This document shows, piece by piece, positions 25,245 to 34,847 of a DNA stretch of 51,113 nucleotides. The stretch spans positions 1 to 51,113 of the forward strand of contig CALEZT010000201.1 in assembly GCA_937927975.1 (NCBI GenBank), in the 5' to 3' direction. Position 1 is the stretch's first letter. Each line of letters begins with the position of its first letter. The translations under genes and the position numbers were made by a program. The notes beneath the pieces were generated by a model, which was not told the DNA's origin, did no database searches, and saw only the letters and a list, made by a program, of their open reading frames with translations. This DNA comes from an uncultured Phycisphaerales bacterium (lineage in GTDB: Bacteria > Planctomycetota > Phycisphaerae > Sedimentisphaerales > Anaerobacaceae).

Positions 25245-26126
25245 ATGAAACATGCGATCATTCCTCTCCTGCTGGCCGCTCTTGCCGCGGCGGGCGGTTG
25301 CGCCCGGACCGACGACGTCGGCGCGGCGCCCGGCCGCCTGGTGCTGGGCATGATCCCCGCCGAAGACAACGAACAGATGGCGGAACGTTTCGAACCCCTG
25401 CGCAAGTACCTTCAGCAAGGGTTGGGTTGCAGGGTCGAGGTCTTCTTCGCCACGGATTACGCCAGCGTGATCGAAGCGATGAAGAAAGGCAAGATCGACG
25501 TCGCGCTGTTGGGCCCCCTGTCGTACGTGCTCGCGGAGAAGCAGGCCGGCACCGAAGCGTTCGCGATCGGCGTCAAGGAGGGCGGTCGATCGACCTATCA
25601 CAGCTATTTCGTCGTCCCCGGCGACTCCCCGGCCCGCTCGCTGGACGATCTGGCGGGCAAGTCGGTGGCCTTCGTGGACCCCGCCTCCACCAGCGGCGGA
25701 CTGGTGCCCACGTACATCATCCGCCAGAAGTACGGTAAGAGCGTCGACCAGTTCTTCGGCCGACTCATCTACGCGGGCTCGCACAACGCGGCCGAACTGG
25801 CGGTCAAGAACAGGACCGTGGATGCCGCAGTCACCGACAGCATCGTCTACGAACGCATGCTGAGCAAGGGGCTGATCACGCGTGAGACCAACAGGGTCCT
25901 TTATGAATCCGACCCGTTGCCCGGTTCTCCGCTGGCCTGTCGAGGGGACCTCGATTCTGCGCTGAAGAAGAAGCTCCAGGACTTGATCATCACCGCCCAT
26001 GAGCATGTCAGCGTCAGCGGCTACGACAACAGCATCGTGCGATACGAAAAGGCGGACCCGAGCCATTACGATGTGATCCGCACAATCGTCAAGGAACTCA
26101 ACCTGACCGATGAACAACTTCTTTGA
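25245..26126 (+). CDS. phnD: Phosphonate ABC transporter, substrate-binding lipoprotein
   Basis: 293 aa. The lipoprotein signal ends at AAGGC (Cys19), so the binding protein is membrane-anchored. The fold follows the PhnD/PtxB/HtxB family: LVLGMIPAEDNEQMAERFEPLRKYL at the mature N-terminus, YASVIEAMKKGKIDVALLGPLSYV, the ligand-loop segment FVDPASTSGGLVPTYII, and GSHNAAELAVKNRTVDAAVTDS. These are the regions that contact the phosphonate or phosphite group in known members. It is the first gene of phnD-phnC-phnE-phnE-adh, behind Pho box E. The ligand is probably 2-aminoethylphosphonate, given the phnW/phnX genes facing this operon, but that is inferred. Confidence 0.92.
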   Translation: MKHAIIPLLLAALAAAGGCARTDDVGAAPGRLVLGMIPAEDNEQMAERFEPLRKYLQQGLGCRVEVFFATDYASVIEAMKKGKIDVALLGPLSYVLAEKQAGTEAFAIGVKEGGRSTYHSYFVVPGDSPARSLDDLAGKSVAFVDPASTSGGLVPTYIIRQKYGKSVDQFFGRLIYAGSHNAAELAVKNRTVDAAVTDSIVYERMLSKGLITRETNRVLYESDPLPGSPLACRGDLDSALKKKLQDLIITAHEHVSVSGYDNSIVRYEKADPSHYDVIRTIVKELNLTDEQLL

Positions 26127-26138
26127 CGAGTCCGCCAC

Positions 26139-26987
26139 GTGCCTGAAACACATTCCATTCTCAAGATCTCCCAGGCGACCAAGACGTTCGGCGCGGGCGT
26201 CTGCGCCTTGCACGAGGTCGATCTGGCGGTGGGCCGGGGCGAGTTCGTCGTCGTTCTGGGACCCAGCGGTTCCGGAAAATCCACCCTCCTGCGGTCGATC
26301 ATCGGGCTGGAGCGACTGACCTCGGGGCAAATCGACGTCGCCGGAACGGTCGTCGGCCCCAAGACTTTGCGAGCGGTCCGTCGCAACGTGGGGATGATCT
26401 TCCAGCACTTCAATCTCGTCCGCAATCTGAACGTCACGACCAACGTCTTGTGCGGATGCCTGGGCAGAATGGACGCGGTCGAGACGATCCTGAGCTGGTT
26501 CTACCTGTTCAAGAAGTCGCGCATCGAAGCCGCGCATCGGACCCTGGACGTGGTGGGTCTGGCGGAGAAACGGTGGCACAGGGCCGATGTCCTGTCCGGC
26601 GGCCAGCAGCAGCGGGTCGGCATCGCCAGAGCCCTGATGCAGGAGCCGCAGATCCTGTTGGCGGACGAGCCCGTCGCCAGTCTCGATCCGGTCACCGGCA
26701 GGATGGTCATGGACCTGCTGCACGCCATTTCCCGACAGCAGGGGCTGACCGTTCTGGTGAACCTGCACCAGGTCGAACTAGCTCGCGACTACGCAGACCG
26801 GATCGTCGGACTCAATCGCGGCGTCAAGGTCTTCGACGACACGCCCGAGAACCTGACGCCAGGCGAAATGGACAGGATCTACGCGACGGACACGGAGGAA
26901 CGCGCCTCGCAGGCTGTCGCCATCGCAGCCTATTCGGCGTCGGCGAAACCACGTCTATCTTCTCAGAACCGGGTGTCTGCGACATGA
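26139..26987 (+). CDS. phnC: Phosphonate ABC transporter, ATP-binding protein
   Basis: 282 aa, GTG start at 26139, 12 bp after the phnD stop. Walker A is GPSGSGKST, the Q-loop MIFQHFNLV, the signature LSGGQQQRVGIARAL, Walker B ILLADEP with DPVTG, and the switch His in VLVNLHQVELA. The VNLHQV spelling and the FYLFKKSRI segment are typical of PhnC. A C-terminal tail of about 25 residues rich in A and S is longer than usual. Its stop overlaps the start of phnE1 (ATGA), indicating translational coupling. Confidence 0.93.
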   Translation: MPETHSILKISQATKTFGAGVCALHEVDLAVGRGEFVVVLGPSGSGKSTLLRSIIGLERLTSGQIDVAGTVVGPKTLRAVRRNVGMIFQHFNLVRNLNVTTNVLCGCLGRMDAVETILSWFYLFKKSRIEAAHRTLDVVGLAEKRWHRADVLSGGQQQRVGIARALMQEPQILLADEPVASLDPVTGRMVMDLLHAISRQQGLTVLVNLHQVELARDYADRIVGLNRGVKVFDDTPENLTPGEMDRIYATDTEERASQAVAIAAYSASAKPRLSSQNRVSAT

Positions 26988-27784
26988 GCGTTTCGATGAG
27001 TTATTCCTGGCCGATTTCCGGCAACAGGCCGCGGGCGATGCTCGTGGGCGGGAGCGCTGCGACCGCGGTCGTTCTCTTTCTGGCGGCGTGTGCCAGCGAG
27101 ATGGATCCGATCGGATGGCTTCGCTCGTGCGTGGATGTCGCCAGATTCCTGTCGCATCTGCTGGTCATGCCGGACTGGAGCTATGTGCCCACGCTGGCCG
27201 CCAGGCTCTGGGAGACGATCGAGATCACGCTGCTCGCTTCGTTCCTCTCGGTAACGATCAGCCTGCCGCTGGCGGTCCTGGCCGCGAGGAATGCGTCTCC
27301 CCATGGCATATGCTCGCGTCTGACCCGTCTGACGCTGTGTTTCATCCGGGGCCTTCCGGAACTGGTGTGGGCCTTGCTGTTCGTCTCGGCGTTCGGTTTG
27401 GGCCCGGTGCCGGGCGTCATGGCCATGGCGATCGTGTCGACCGGATTCATGGGGCGATTCTACGCCGAATCGCTCGAAGTGGTCGACATGCGGATTGTCG
27501 ATGCGGTTCGGGCGACGGGAGCCCGCTGGAGCCAGGTCCGGCTCTACGGCATGTTCCCCCAGGCGATGCCGGACTTCGTGGGCACGACTCTGTATCTGCT
27601 GGATCACAACCTGCGGGCGGCAACCCTGCTCGGCCTGGTGGGCGCTGGCGGCATCGGATACGACCTGATCGTCACGCTCAGACTGTTTCGTTTCGATCGG
27701 CTGATCCTGATCATCGCCGCGATCTACCTCATCATCTTCGCGCTGGACCGCGCCTCGCATCGCATCCGGAGACAAGTCATCTGA
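26984..27784 (+). CDS. phnE: Phosphonate ABC transporter, permease 1
   Basis: 266 aa. The start is the ATG at 26984, sharing ATGA with the phnC stop; the open frame runs 178 codons further upstream but only as a shadow of phnC. About six membrane helices are visible. The permease coupling motif is GARWSQVRLYGMFPQAMPDFVG, and GLVGAGGIGYDLIVTL is typical of PhnE. The N-terminal segment contains a long first helix (AATAVVLFLAACASEMDPIGW). It pairs with a second, shorter-gapped permease gene 11 bp downstream. The two share FVSAxGLGPxPGxMA and GLVGAGGIG and probably form a heterodimer. Confidence 0.92.
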   Translation: MSVSMSYSWPISGNRPRAMLVGGSAATAVVLFLAACASEMDPIGWLRSCVDVARFLSHLLVMPDWSYVPTLAARLWETIEITLLASFLSVTISLPLAVLAARNASPHGICSRLTRLTLCFIRGLPELVWALLFVSAFGLGPVPGVMAMAIVSTGFMGRFYAESLEVVDMRIVDAVRATGARWSQVRLYGMFPQAMPDFVGTTLYLLDHNLRAATLLGLVGAGGIGYDLIVTLRLFRFDRLILIIAAIYLIIFALDRASHRIRRQVI

Positions 27785-27795
27785 CGCCTCGCACG

Positions 27796-28584
27796 ATGAA
27801 CCGACCCCAACGACAATCCGCCAGACCCCGGCCCGCGTGGCTCCGCCTGATCTACCTGGCGGTTGCGCTAACCGTCATGGTGGGGATCTCGTGGGATCTG
27901 GGGATGCGGCCGGCGCTGCTCCGCACGTTGCTGCCCGACATCGGCGAGTATCTCTCGCGGTATGTGCGTCCGGACTTCAGCAATTGGCCGTCGTACCTGC
28001 GACTGCTCTGGCAGACCGTCAGCATCGCGATCTGGGGAACGACGCTCTCGTTTCTCATCAGTTTTGCGTCGGCACCGTTTGCGGCCGGCAACTTCACGCC
28101 GGCTCCGACTCTCTACCGCGTGGTGCGGCACGGACAGGTGTTCCTGCGGGCGATGCCCGACCTGTTGCTGGCCCTGATCTTCGTCTCGGCCGTCGGACTG
28201 GGTCCCATGCCGGGGATCATGGCCCTGGCGCTGCACACTTCGGGCTTCCTCGGCAAGTTTTTCGCCGAGAGCCTCGAACGGGTGGACAAGGGCAGTTGCG
28301 AGGCCCTCCGCGCCTCGGGGGCCGGGTACCTGCAGGTCCTGTTCTTCGCGGGCTGGCCGGCCATTCTGCGAGAGATGATCGGCCACACCTTGTACATCTT
28401 CGATCGCAACGTCCGCATGGCGATGGTCCTGGGTCTCGTCGGCGCCGGCGGCATCGGCCGAACCCTCCACGACAATCTTCGCGTCTTCAAGTACAACCAG
28501 GCGTCGGCCGTGATCATCTTCGTGCTGGCCGCCATTATCATTATTGACGCCATGTCCACGTCACTCAGAAGAAGGGTCCTGTGA
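27796..28584 (+). CDS. phnE: Phosphonate ABC transporter, permease 2
   Basis: 262 aa from the ATG at 27796; the open frame extends upstream only as a shadow of permease 1. Membrane helices are evident from LIYLAVALTVMVGISW onward. Key blocks are FLRAMPDLLLALIFVSAVGLGPMPGIMAL, GAGYLQVLFFAGWPAILREM (coupling helix) and GLVGAGGIGRTLHDNLRVF. It should form the channel with permease 1. The stop overlaps the GTG of the alcohol dehydrogenase gene (GTGA). Confidence 0.92.
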   Translation: MNRPQRQSARPRPAWLRLIYLAVALTVMVGISWDLGMRPALLRTLLPDIGEYLSRYVRPDFSNWPSYLRLLWQTVSIAIWGTTLSFLISFASAPFAAGNFTPAPTLYRVVRHGQVFLRAMPDLLLALIFVSAVGLGPMPGIMALALHTSGFLGKFFAESLERVDKGSCEALRASGAGYLQVLFFAGWPAILREMIGHTLYIFDRNVRMAMVLGLVGAGGIGRTLHDNLRVFKYNQASAVIIFVLAAIIIIDAMSTSLRRRVL

Positions 28585-29735
28585 ATTCCATGACAACCGT
28601 TCTCCGCGAGACAGAACTCCAACGCGATCTCGATCGGGATCGCCCTCCGCAATGCAGGGCCGCCGTGTTCGAACGGCCCGACAGCCCGCTTGCTCTTCGC
28701 AAAGTCTCGATTCCTGATCCGCTGGAAGCAGGTGCGATTCTGTGCCGGGTCGCGATGAGCACGATCTGCGGCTCCGACCTGCACACGATCTTCGGACGCA
28801 GGCCCGAGCCGGCCCCCTCGATCCTCGGCCACGAGATCGTGGGCCGGATCGCCGCGTGCGGAACGGACGGTTTGACCGACTTCAACGGCGAGCGTCTGCG
28901 GACAGGGGACCGCGTCACATGGTCCATCGCCGCCAGTTGCGGGTCGTGTCGCTACTGTACGTCGGGCATCCCGCAGAAGTGCGAGCGAGTGCGGAAGTAT
29001 GGGCACCTTTGCCTGGAGCAGCATCCGCATCTGACCGGGGGATACGCCGAGTACATCTGCATCATGCCGGGCACAGCGGTCTTCAAGGCGCCGCCGGAAG
29101 TCCCGGACGAAATCCTGGCGCCGGTCAACTGCACTCTGGCGACCGCAGTGAATGCCGTCAGATCGATCGGGCTCCGTTCGTCGGATACGGTCCTGGTCCA
29201 GGGCGCCGGACTGCTCGGACTGTACATCTGCGCCTTGGCCAAGAGCGCAGGGTGTCCCTGCGTGATCGCCACCGATACAACTCCCGCTCGCCTTGAAACA
29301 GCCCGGCACTTCGGCGCCGATCATTGCCTGTGCATTCGCGAGCACACCTCAGAGGGACTGATCGAACGGATCGTGAGCCTGGCCGGAGGACACGGACTGA
29401 ACGTGGCGTTCGAAGCGTGCGGCTCGCGGGACGCCGCGCGGGTCGCGGTCGAGGTCCTGGACGTCGGAGGGCGCTGCCTGATCGCCGGTCTTGTCACACC
29501 AGGCAGCGTGCTGGACATCGACGCCAACAAGATCGTCCGCAAGTGCCTTACGATCCGAGGGATACACAACTACCATCCCGAGGATCTCCGCGAGGCGATT
29601 CGATTCATCCGCGAGCATCGCGACGCGTACGCATTCGAGGAAATCGTTGGAGTGGTATTCCCGCTGGAGCAGATCAACGAGGCCGTCAAGGAAGCGGCCT
29701 CCGGCAAGCACATCCGGGTGGGCGTTCGCCCCTGA
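28581..29735 (+). CDS. Zinc-dependent alcohol dehydrogenase of phosphonate-cluster type
   Basis: 384 aa, GTG start at 28581 overlapping the phnE2 stop, with GAAGGG about 5 nt upstream. It is a medium-chain dehydrogenase. The catalytic zinc site is ICGSDLHT and GHEIVG, the four structural zinc cysteines lie in CGSCRYCTSGIPQKC, and the NAD(P)-binding loop is VQGAGLLGLYICA. Proteins of this kind are annotated as phosphonate-catabolism-associated dehydrogenases (HpnZ-type) because they sit next to phn genes. Here it closes the transporter operon. Its substrate could be a hydroxyphosphonate or the acetaldehyde released by PhnX. Neither can be chosen from the sequence. Confidence 0.85.
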   Translation: MNSMTTVLRETELQRDLDRDRPPQCRAAVFERPDSPLALRKVSIPDPLEAGAILCRVAMSTICGSDLHTIFGRRPEPAPSILGHEIVGRIAACGTDGLTDFNGERLRTGDRVTWSIAASCGSCRYCTSGIPQKCERVRKYGHLCLEQHPHLTGGYAEYICIMPGTAVFKAPPEVPDEILAPVNCTLATAVNAVRSIGLRSSDTVLVQGAGLLGLYICALAKSAGCPCVIATDTTPARLETARHFGADHCLCIREHTSEGLIERIVSLAGGHGLNVAFEACGSRDAARVAVEVLDVGGRCLIAGLVTPGSVLDIDANKIVRKCLTIRGIHNYHPEDLREAIRFIREHRDAYAFEEIVGVVFPLEQINEAVKEAASGKHIRVGVRP

Positions 29736-29753
29736 TCGCACAACGTCGTTGCG

Positions 29754-31136
<1,383 letters not shown>

Positions 31137-31173
31137 GGAGCAGCCAGTTCGCATCCGAACGCCGGCGCGGGTC

Positions 31174-32019
31174 TCAGTACAAAGGCCGGCAGGTCGCTCG
31201 TTCGTCCCGCAGGAGCCGTTTCTCGATCTTCGCGATGACGGCAGGCAACCTGGCAAACGAATCGATCACGTCGTGGGCGCCGGCGGCCCTGAGCTTCTCC
31301 TCGGCTTCGGTCAAGAGCTGCTCCCGTCGGTCGGTCGACAGACTGTTCCACTCGTGCTCGGACAGGCCGACCATGTTGCCGGTTCGCGTCACTCCGATCG
31401 TCCAGAGCCCCGCGTTGAGTCCGGCCTCGATGTCGGCGATCGTGTCGCCGATGCACACCACTGCAGCCGGAGGATAGACTCGGAGCATCTCCATGAGCCG
31501 CAGGTTCATCCACGGCGCGGGCCGGCCCTCGGACACATCGGTCGCGCAGATCGAAGCATCGGGCAAGAAGCCGCCCTCGGCGGCCTTGGCCAGGACGACG
31601 TTCAGCATCTCCCGGTTGTAGCCGGTGCTCACACCGATTTTGATTCCCTGTCGGCGAAGTTCCACCACCGTCTCCACGACCCCGTCGATCACGCTGCTGT
31701 ACCGCGGCAGCGCCTCCAGTTGCATCGGAATGAACTCCCGATAGAGCGCGTCGAGGTCTTGCTCGCTCCAGGCCTTGCCGTTTGCGTTCCGCCACTGCTC
31801 CGCGACGCCGGGGATCTCAAGCAGGGCGCGGATGTGGTCGCGTTTCTCGATGCCCATGGGACCGCGAGCCTCGTCGTTGGTCACGCTGACCCCATGTCGG
31901 CGAAACAGCTCGATGAACGTGCCGGCCGGCGCACAACTGCCGAAATCCACGGTGGTACCCGCCAAGTCGGAGAGAACGGCTTTGATTGCTCCCTTGTACC
32001 TGCGATGATTCACATTCAT
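31174..32019 (-). CDS. phnX: Phosphonoacetaldehyde hydrolase (phosphonatase)
   Basis: 281 aa from the ATG at 32019, which shares ATGA with the phnW stop and has AAGGG 8 nt upstream. It is a HAD-superfamily enzyme that splits the C-P bond of phosphonoacetaldehyde to acetaldehyde and phosphate. The nucleophile segment is [12 protein letters not shown] (D18, D25 nearby). The Schiff-base lysine is K59 in [13 protein letters not shown]. The 41-residue spacing equals that of Asp12 and Lys53 in the Bacillus cereus enzyme. [11 protein letters not shown] and [24 protein letters not shown] supply the remaining HAD motifs. It receives the product of PhnW and, if the call is right, of the PbfA-like lyase encoded next. 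Confidence 0.95.
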   Translation of the reverse strand: MNVNHRRYKGAIKAVLSDLAGTTVDFGSCAPAGTFIELFRRHGVSVTNDEARGPMGIEKRDHIRALLEIPGVAEQWRNANGKAWSEQDLDALYREFIPMQLEALPRYSSVIDGVVETVVELRRQGIKIGVSTGYNREMLNVVLAKAAEGGFLPDASICATDVSEGRPAPWMNLRLMEMLRVYPPAAVVCIGDTIADIEAGLNAGLWTIGVTRTGNMVGLSEHEWNSLSTDRREQLLTEAEEKLRAAGAHDVIDSFARLPAVIAKIEKRLLRDERATCRPLY

Positions 32020-33227
32020 GAAGATTGCCCTTCCGCCACCTTCTGTGGCCTGTGATGACATGATCTGTTTGTGGATGAAGATGCGTCGCTGCCGGAGGAT
32101 CCCCCCGGCTCGATCCCCATCTGCCCAACCACCGCGGCAATCGCCGCCAGCAGGTCTGTGACGTCGGAGGCGAAGATCCGTCCGATATTGCCGATGCGGA
32201 AGCAGTCGGCATCGGAAACCTTGCCGGGATAGATGACGTAGCCTCGCGTGTTGAGCCTGTCGTAGAACTCGTTGAAATCAAAGCCGCCCTGCGGATAGCG
32301 AAACGACGTGATGATGTAGCCCTGATCCGCGGGAGCGAGGTACTCCTGAAACCCCATCTGCCGCATGCCGTGGACGAGGGTGTCGTAGTTGGCCCGATAG
32401 CGGGCGGCTCGGCCCTCCACGCCGCCTTCGGCTTCGATTTCGAGCAAGGCTTGGTGGAAGGCCAAGATCGCATGCGTCGGAGGGGTGAACCGGAACTGCC
32501 CGTCGGATTCCAGGCCGACCCATTGGCTGTACAGATCCAGGCTCATGCTGCGAGCATAGCCGTTGGTCTTGGCCAGAGAGTCCAGGCGAGCCAGGACGAA
32601 CGAAAATCCCGGGACCCCTTCGATGCACTTGTTGGCCGACGAGACGAGGTAGTCGATGCGGCAGGCCGGCAGGCTCAGGGGGATCGCTCCGAAGCTGCTC
32701 ATGGCGTCCACGAAGTACTTCACGCCCGCGGCTTGCGCGACGGCGCCGACTTCCTCGACCGGATTGACGATCCCCGTGGTGGTTTCGCAGTGGACCATGG
32801 CGAGCATCGCGACGCCGGGATGGGCCTTGAGTTCGGCGCGGATTCTCTCGGGATCGGGTTTTTCGTTCTCCGGGCACTCCACAGCGTGCACCGGAATCCG
32901 GAGCATCGCGGCCATCCTGGCGATGCGTCGTCCGTAGGCTCCGTTGATCACCACCATGAGTTCCCCGTCCTGAGGAATGGCGGAGGATACAACGGCCTCC
33001 AGGCCGAACGTTCCGCTGCCCTGCATGAGGATCGCCGTGTAGCGGTCGTCGCCTTTGCCCAGTTCGACCAGCCGTCGGCGGACGTCGCGGACGATCCCGA
33101 TGAATTCATGGTCCCGCGAACCGAGGTCCCTGAGCATCGCCTGCTTGACCGTGCGGCTGGTCGTCAACGGCCCGGGAGTGAAGAGGATACGGTCCTTCCA
33201 ACCGGATACTTGCTGTCCTATCTGCAT
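32016..33227 (-). CDS. phnW: 2-aminoethylphosphonate:pyruvate transaminase
   Basis: 403 aa from the ATG at 33227 with AAGGAG 11 nt upstream; a 23-codon longer frame has no protein-like sequence. It is a class V aminotransferase: [19 protein letters not shown] at the N-terminus, [46 protein letters not shown], and the PLP lysine in [22 protein letters not shown]. It should convert 2-aminoethylphosphonate and pyruvate to phosphonoacetaldehyde and alanine. It is translationally coupled to phnX and lies 89 bp after the OPA transporter gene. Its C-terminal 40 residues ([19 protein letters not shown]) look like an unstructured tail not usual in the family. Confidence 0.95.
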   Translation of the reverse strand: MQIGQQVSGWKDRILFTPGPLTTSRTVKQAMLRDLGSRDHEFIGIVRDVRRRLVELGKGDDRYTAILMQGSGTFGLEAVVSSAIPQDGELMVVINGAYGRRIARMAAMLRIPVHAVECPENEKPDPERIRAELKAHPGVAMLAMVHCETTTGIVNPVEEVGAVAQAAGVKYFVDAMSSFGAIPLSLPACRIDYLVSSANKCIEGVPGFSFVLARLDSLAKTNGYARSMSLDLYSQWVGLESDGQFRFTPPTHAILAFHQALLEIEAEGGVEGRAARYRANYDTLVHGMRQMGFQEYLAPADQGYIITSFRYPQGGFDFNEFYDRLNTRGYVIYPGKVSDADCFRIGNIGRIFASDVTDLLAAIAAVVGQMGIEPGGSSGSDASSSTNRSCHHRPQKVAEGQSS

Positions 33228-33316
33228 ATCGTCACAATCTCCTTGAGAAAAGGTCCAGTTCCCAACACTCACAAACACCATACCCCCCCCGCACAAACAC
33301 CGTCATGAGGTCGTTC

Positions 33317-34618
33317 CTACCGCTGAATGCCGATGGCCAGCAGGCCGAACAACAGGCTCAGGACGCCCAGCAACGCGATGCCCGCGGTCAGACCGTGCGT
33401 GTCGAACCACCAACCCAGGGGAAAGCCGGCCAGCGCCGCGCCGATGTACATCCAACCGTCCATGATCCCGGTTCCGGTGCCTGAGAGCCGCTGTCCAAGA
33501 ATATCGCCGGGCAGGCAGAACAGCGGCGTGTGAATCCCCTGGATCAAACCGCCGGCCACGAACGTCACCACGCAGAGCGAGAACAATCCCATCGGGGCAT
33601 CGAGCAGCGACGCGCCTTGCGCCAGAACCAGAAGCGCCCCGGCGGTTCCAACCATGCCCAGAAGGATCGTATGCCATCGGCGGCCTCCGAACAAGCGGTC
33701 GGAGAGTACTCCCAGGGTCACGGCGAAGAACATGCCGCCCCAGTCCACGAGCGAAGCGACGAATCCCGCTTTGACCAGGGTCAGACCGAATCCTCCCTCC
33801 GCCACCGGCGTCTGGAGGATCATGATGTTCCAGTTCAACAGGCCCCAGCGAATCCCGTTGGCTCCGAAAGCGACCAGATACGGCGCCGCCATGCGTCGAT
33901 GTGCGAAGGCCCGCCAGTATTCCTTCAGACCGATGCGCTCGGAATGTCTGTTCTCCCGGCGAGGTCGCCAGGGGATTTGGAGGCCCACGGATTCAGGCGA
34001 ACCGCGTCCCAGGAGAGTGAACAGGCCGACCATACCCAGAAGAAACGCAGGACACACCAGAAATGCGCCGCGCCAGCCATATCGTTGGACCGACCACGCG
34101 GCCACCGGCGCCACCAAAGCCCCTCCGAAGTAGGGAAAGAAGTTGTACAGGCCCATCCACCAGCCCCATTGCCGTTCGGGGAACCAGTTGCACAGGATGC
34201 GACACCCCGGCGCCCAGCCCATGGAGGAGAAATAGCCGTTCGCCGCCCAGATCACGATGAACAACAGCAAAGAGCCGCTGAATCCGAAGAGGACGTTGGC
34301 CAGGACGCCGCCGACGGCGCCGACGAGCATGATCGCCTTGGGATTGTAGCGATCACCCAGAAAGCCGTTGATGAACTGGCCCAGGGCGTATGTCAGCGTG
34401 AACGCGGTCATCACCCAGCCGAACTGCGAATGCGAGAGCGAGAAGGCTTCCTCGATCGCCCGCGTGGCCGGCCCAAGGTTCTTTTTGCCGAAGTAGTAGA
34501 ATAGATACAGCACGGCCATGCTGAAGAACGCGCGCATTTGCCAGAGCCCAAAAGTCCGTTCTCGTGGCACAGGGCCGGCCGCTTGTGCTCCGTCGATTGT
34601 CGGGGACGTTGTCTGCAT
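33317..34618 (-). CDS. MFS transporter of the organophosphate:phosphate antiporter (OPA) family
   Basis: 433 aa from the ATG at 34618. Twelve hydrophobic segments are visible. GlpT/UhpT-like blocks include YYFGKKNLGPATRAIEEAFSLSHSQFGWV, LTYALGQFINGFLGDRYNPK and NGYFSSMGWAPGCRILCNWFPERQWGWWMGLYN. It therefore probably exchanges an organic phosphate or phosphonate for phosphate. A GTG at 34627 lies on the predicted -10 box, and the predicted transcription start is at about 34619-34620, so the mRNA may be leaderless; no Shine-Dalgarno sequence precedes 34618. A GTG at codon 17 is an alternative start. It is the first gene of the phnW-phnX-lyase operon, suggesting uptake of an aminophosphonate. 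Confidence 0.87.
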   Translation of the reverse strand: MQTTSPTIDGAQAAGPVPRERTFGLWQMRAFFSMAVLYLFYYFGKKNLGPATRAIEEAFSLSHSQFGWVMTAFTLTYALGQFINGFLGDRYNPKAIMLVGAVGGVLANVLFGFSGSLLLFIVIWAANGYFSSMGWAPGCRILCNWFPERQWGWWMGLYNFFPYFGGALVAPVAAWSVQRYGWRGAFLVCPAFLLGMVGLFTLLGRGSPESVGLQIPWRPRRENRHSERIGLKEYWRAFAHRRMAAPYLVAFGANGIRWGLLNWNIMILQTPVAEGGFGLTLVKAGFVASLVDWGGMFFAVTLGVLSDRLFGGRRWHTILLGMVGTAGALLVLAQGASLLDAPMGLFSLCVVTFVAGGLIQGIHTPLFCLPGDILGQRLSGTGTGIMDGWMYIGAALAGFPLGWWFDTHGLTAGIALLGVLSLLFGLLAIGIQR

Positions 34619-34625
34619 CGCAGCC

Positions 34626-34678
34626 ACAGTACGCGGACGATATTAGGGTGTGATTGGGATTTGATTAAATCTGCGTTG
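34626..34678 (-). promoter_or_regulatory. Pho-box promoter F (OPA transporter-phnW-phnX operon)
   Basis: Minus-strand cores CAAC (34678), TAAT (34667), CAAT (34656) and TAAT (34645) are 11 bp apart. TACTGT (34631-34626) follows after 10 bp. It is back to back with promoter G. Confidence 0.7.
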
Positions 34679-34708
34679 CTTACGACATACCCAAAGTCGC
34701 ACGACAGG

Positions 34709-34750
34709 AAATAGAGAACTAACTCGGTCCTAATCATCCCGCAATATGCG
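34709..34750 (+). promoter_or_regulatory. Pho-box promoter G (five-module secreted protein)
   Basis: Cores AAAT (34709), TAAC (34720) and TAAT (34731) are 11 bp apart. TATGCG (34745-34750) sits 10 bp downstream; it matches only TAT of the -10 consensus, so this is the weakest box. The ATG of the downstream gene is at 34848. Confidence 0.55.
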
Positions 34751-34847
34751 CCGCGATGATGGAAGCCATCAGTCTGATGCGTGGCATTCACCGAGCTCGC
34801 TCCGTATGCGAGCACGCAATCGTCGAATTCTTGAAAGGAGGAACAGG

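Noticed and set aside
26450..26983. 178-codon upstream extension of phnE permease 1
   Set aside because: It lies entirely within phnC in another frame; the ATGA overlap at 26984 is the natural start.
33280..33291. C-rich tract (poly-G on the minus strand) between the OPA gene and phnW as a phase-variation site
   Set aside because: It lies between two genes outside any promoter element I can define, and a single tract gives no evidence of variation.
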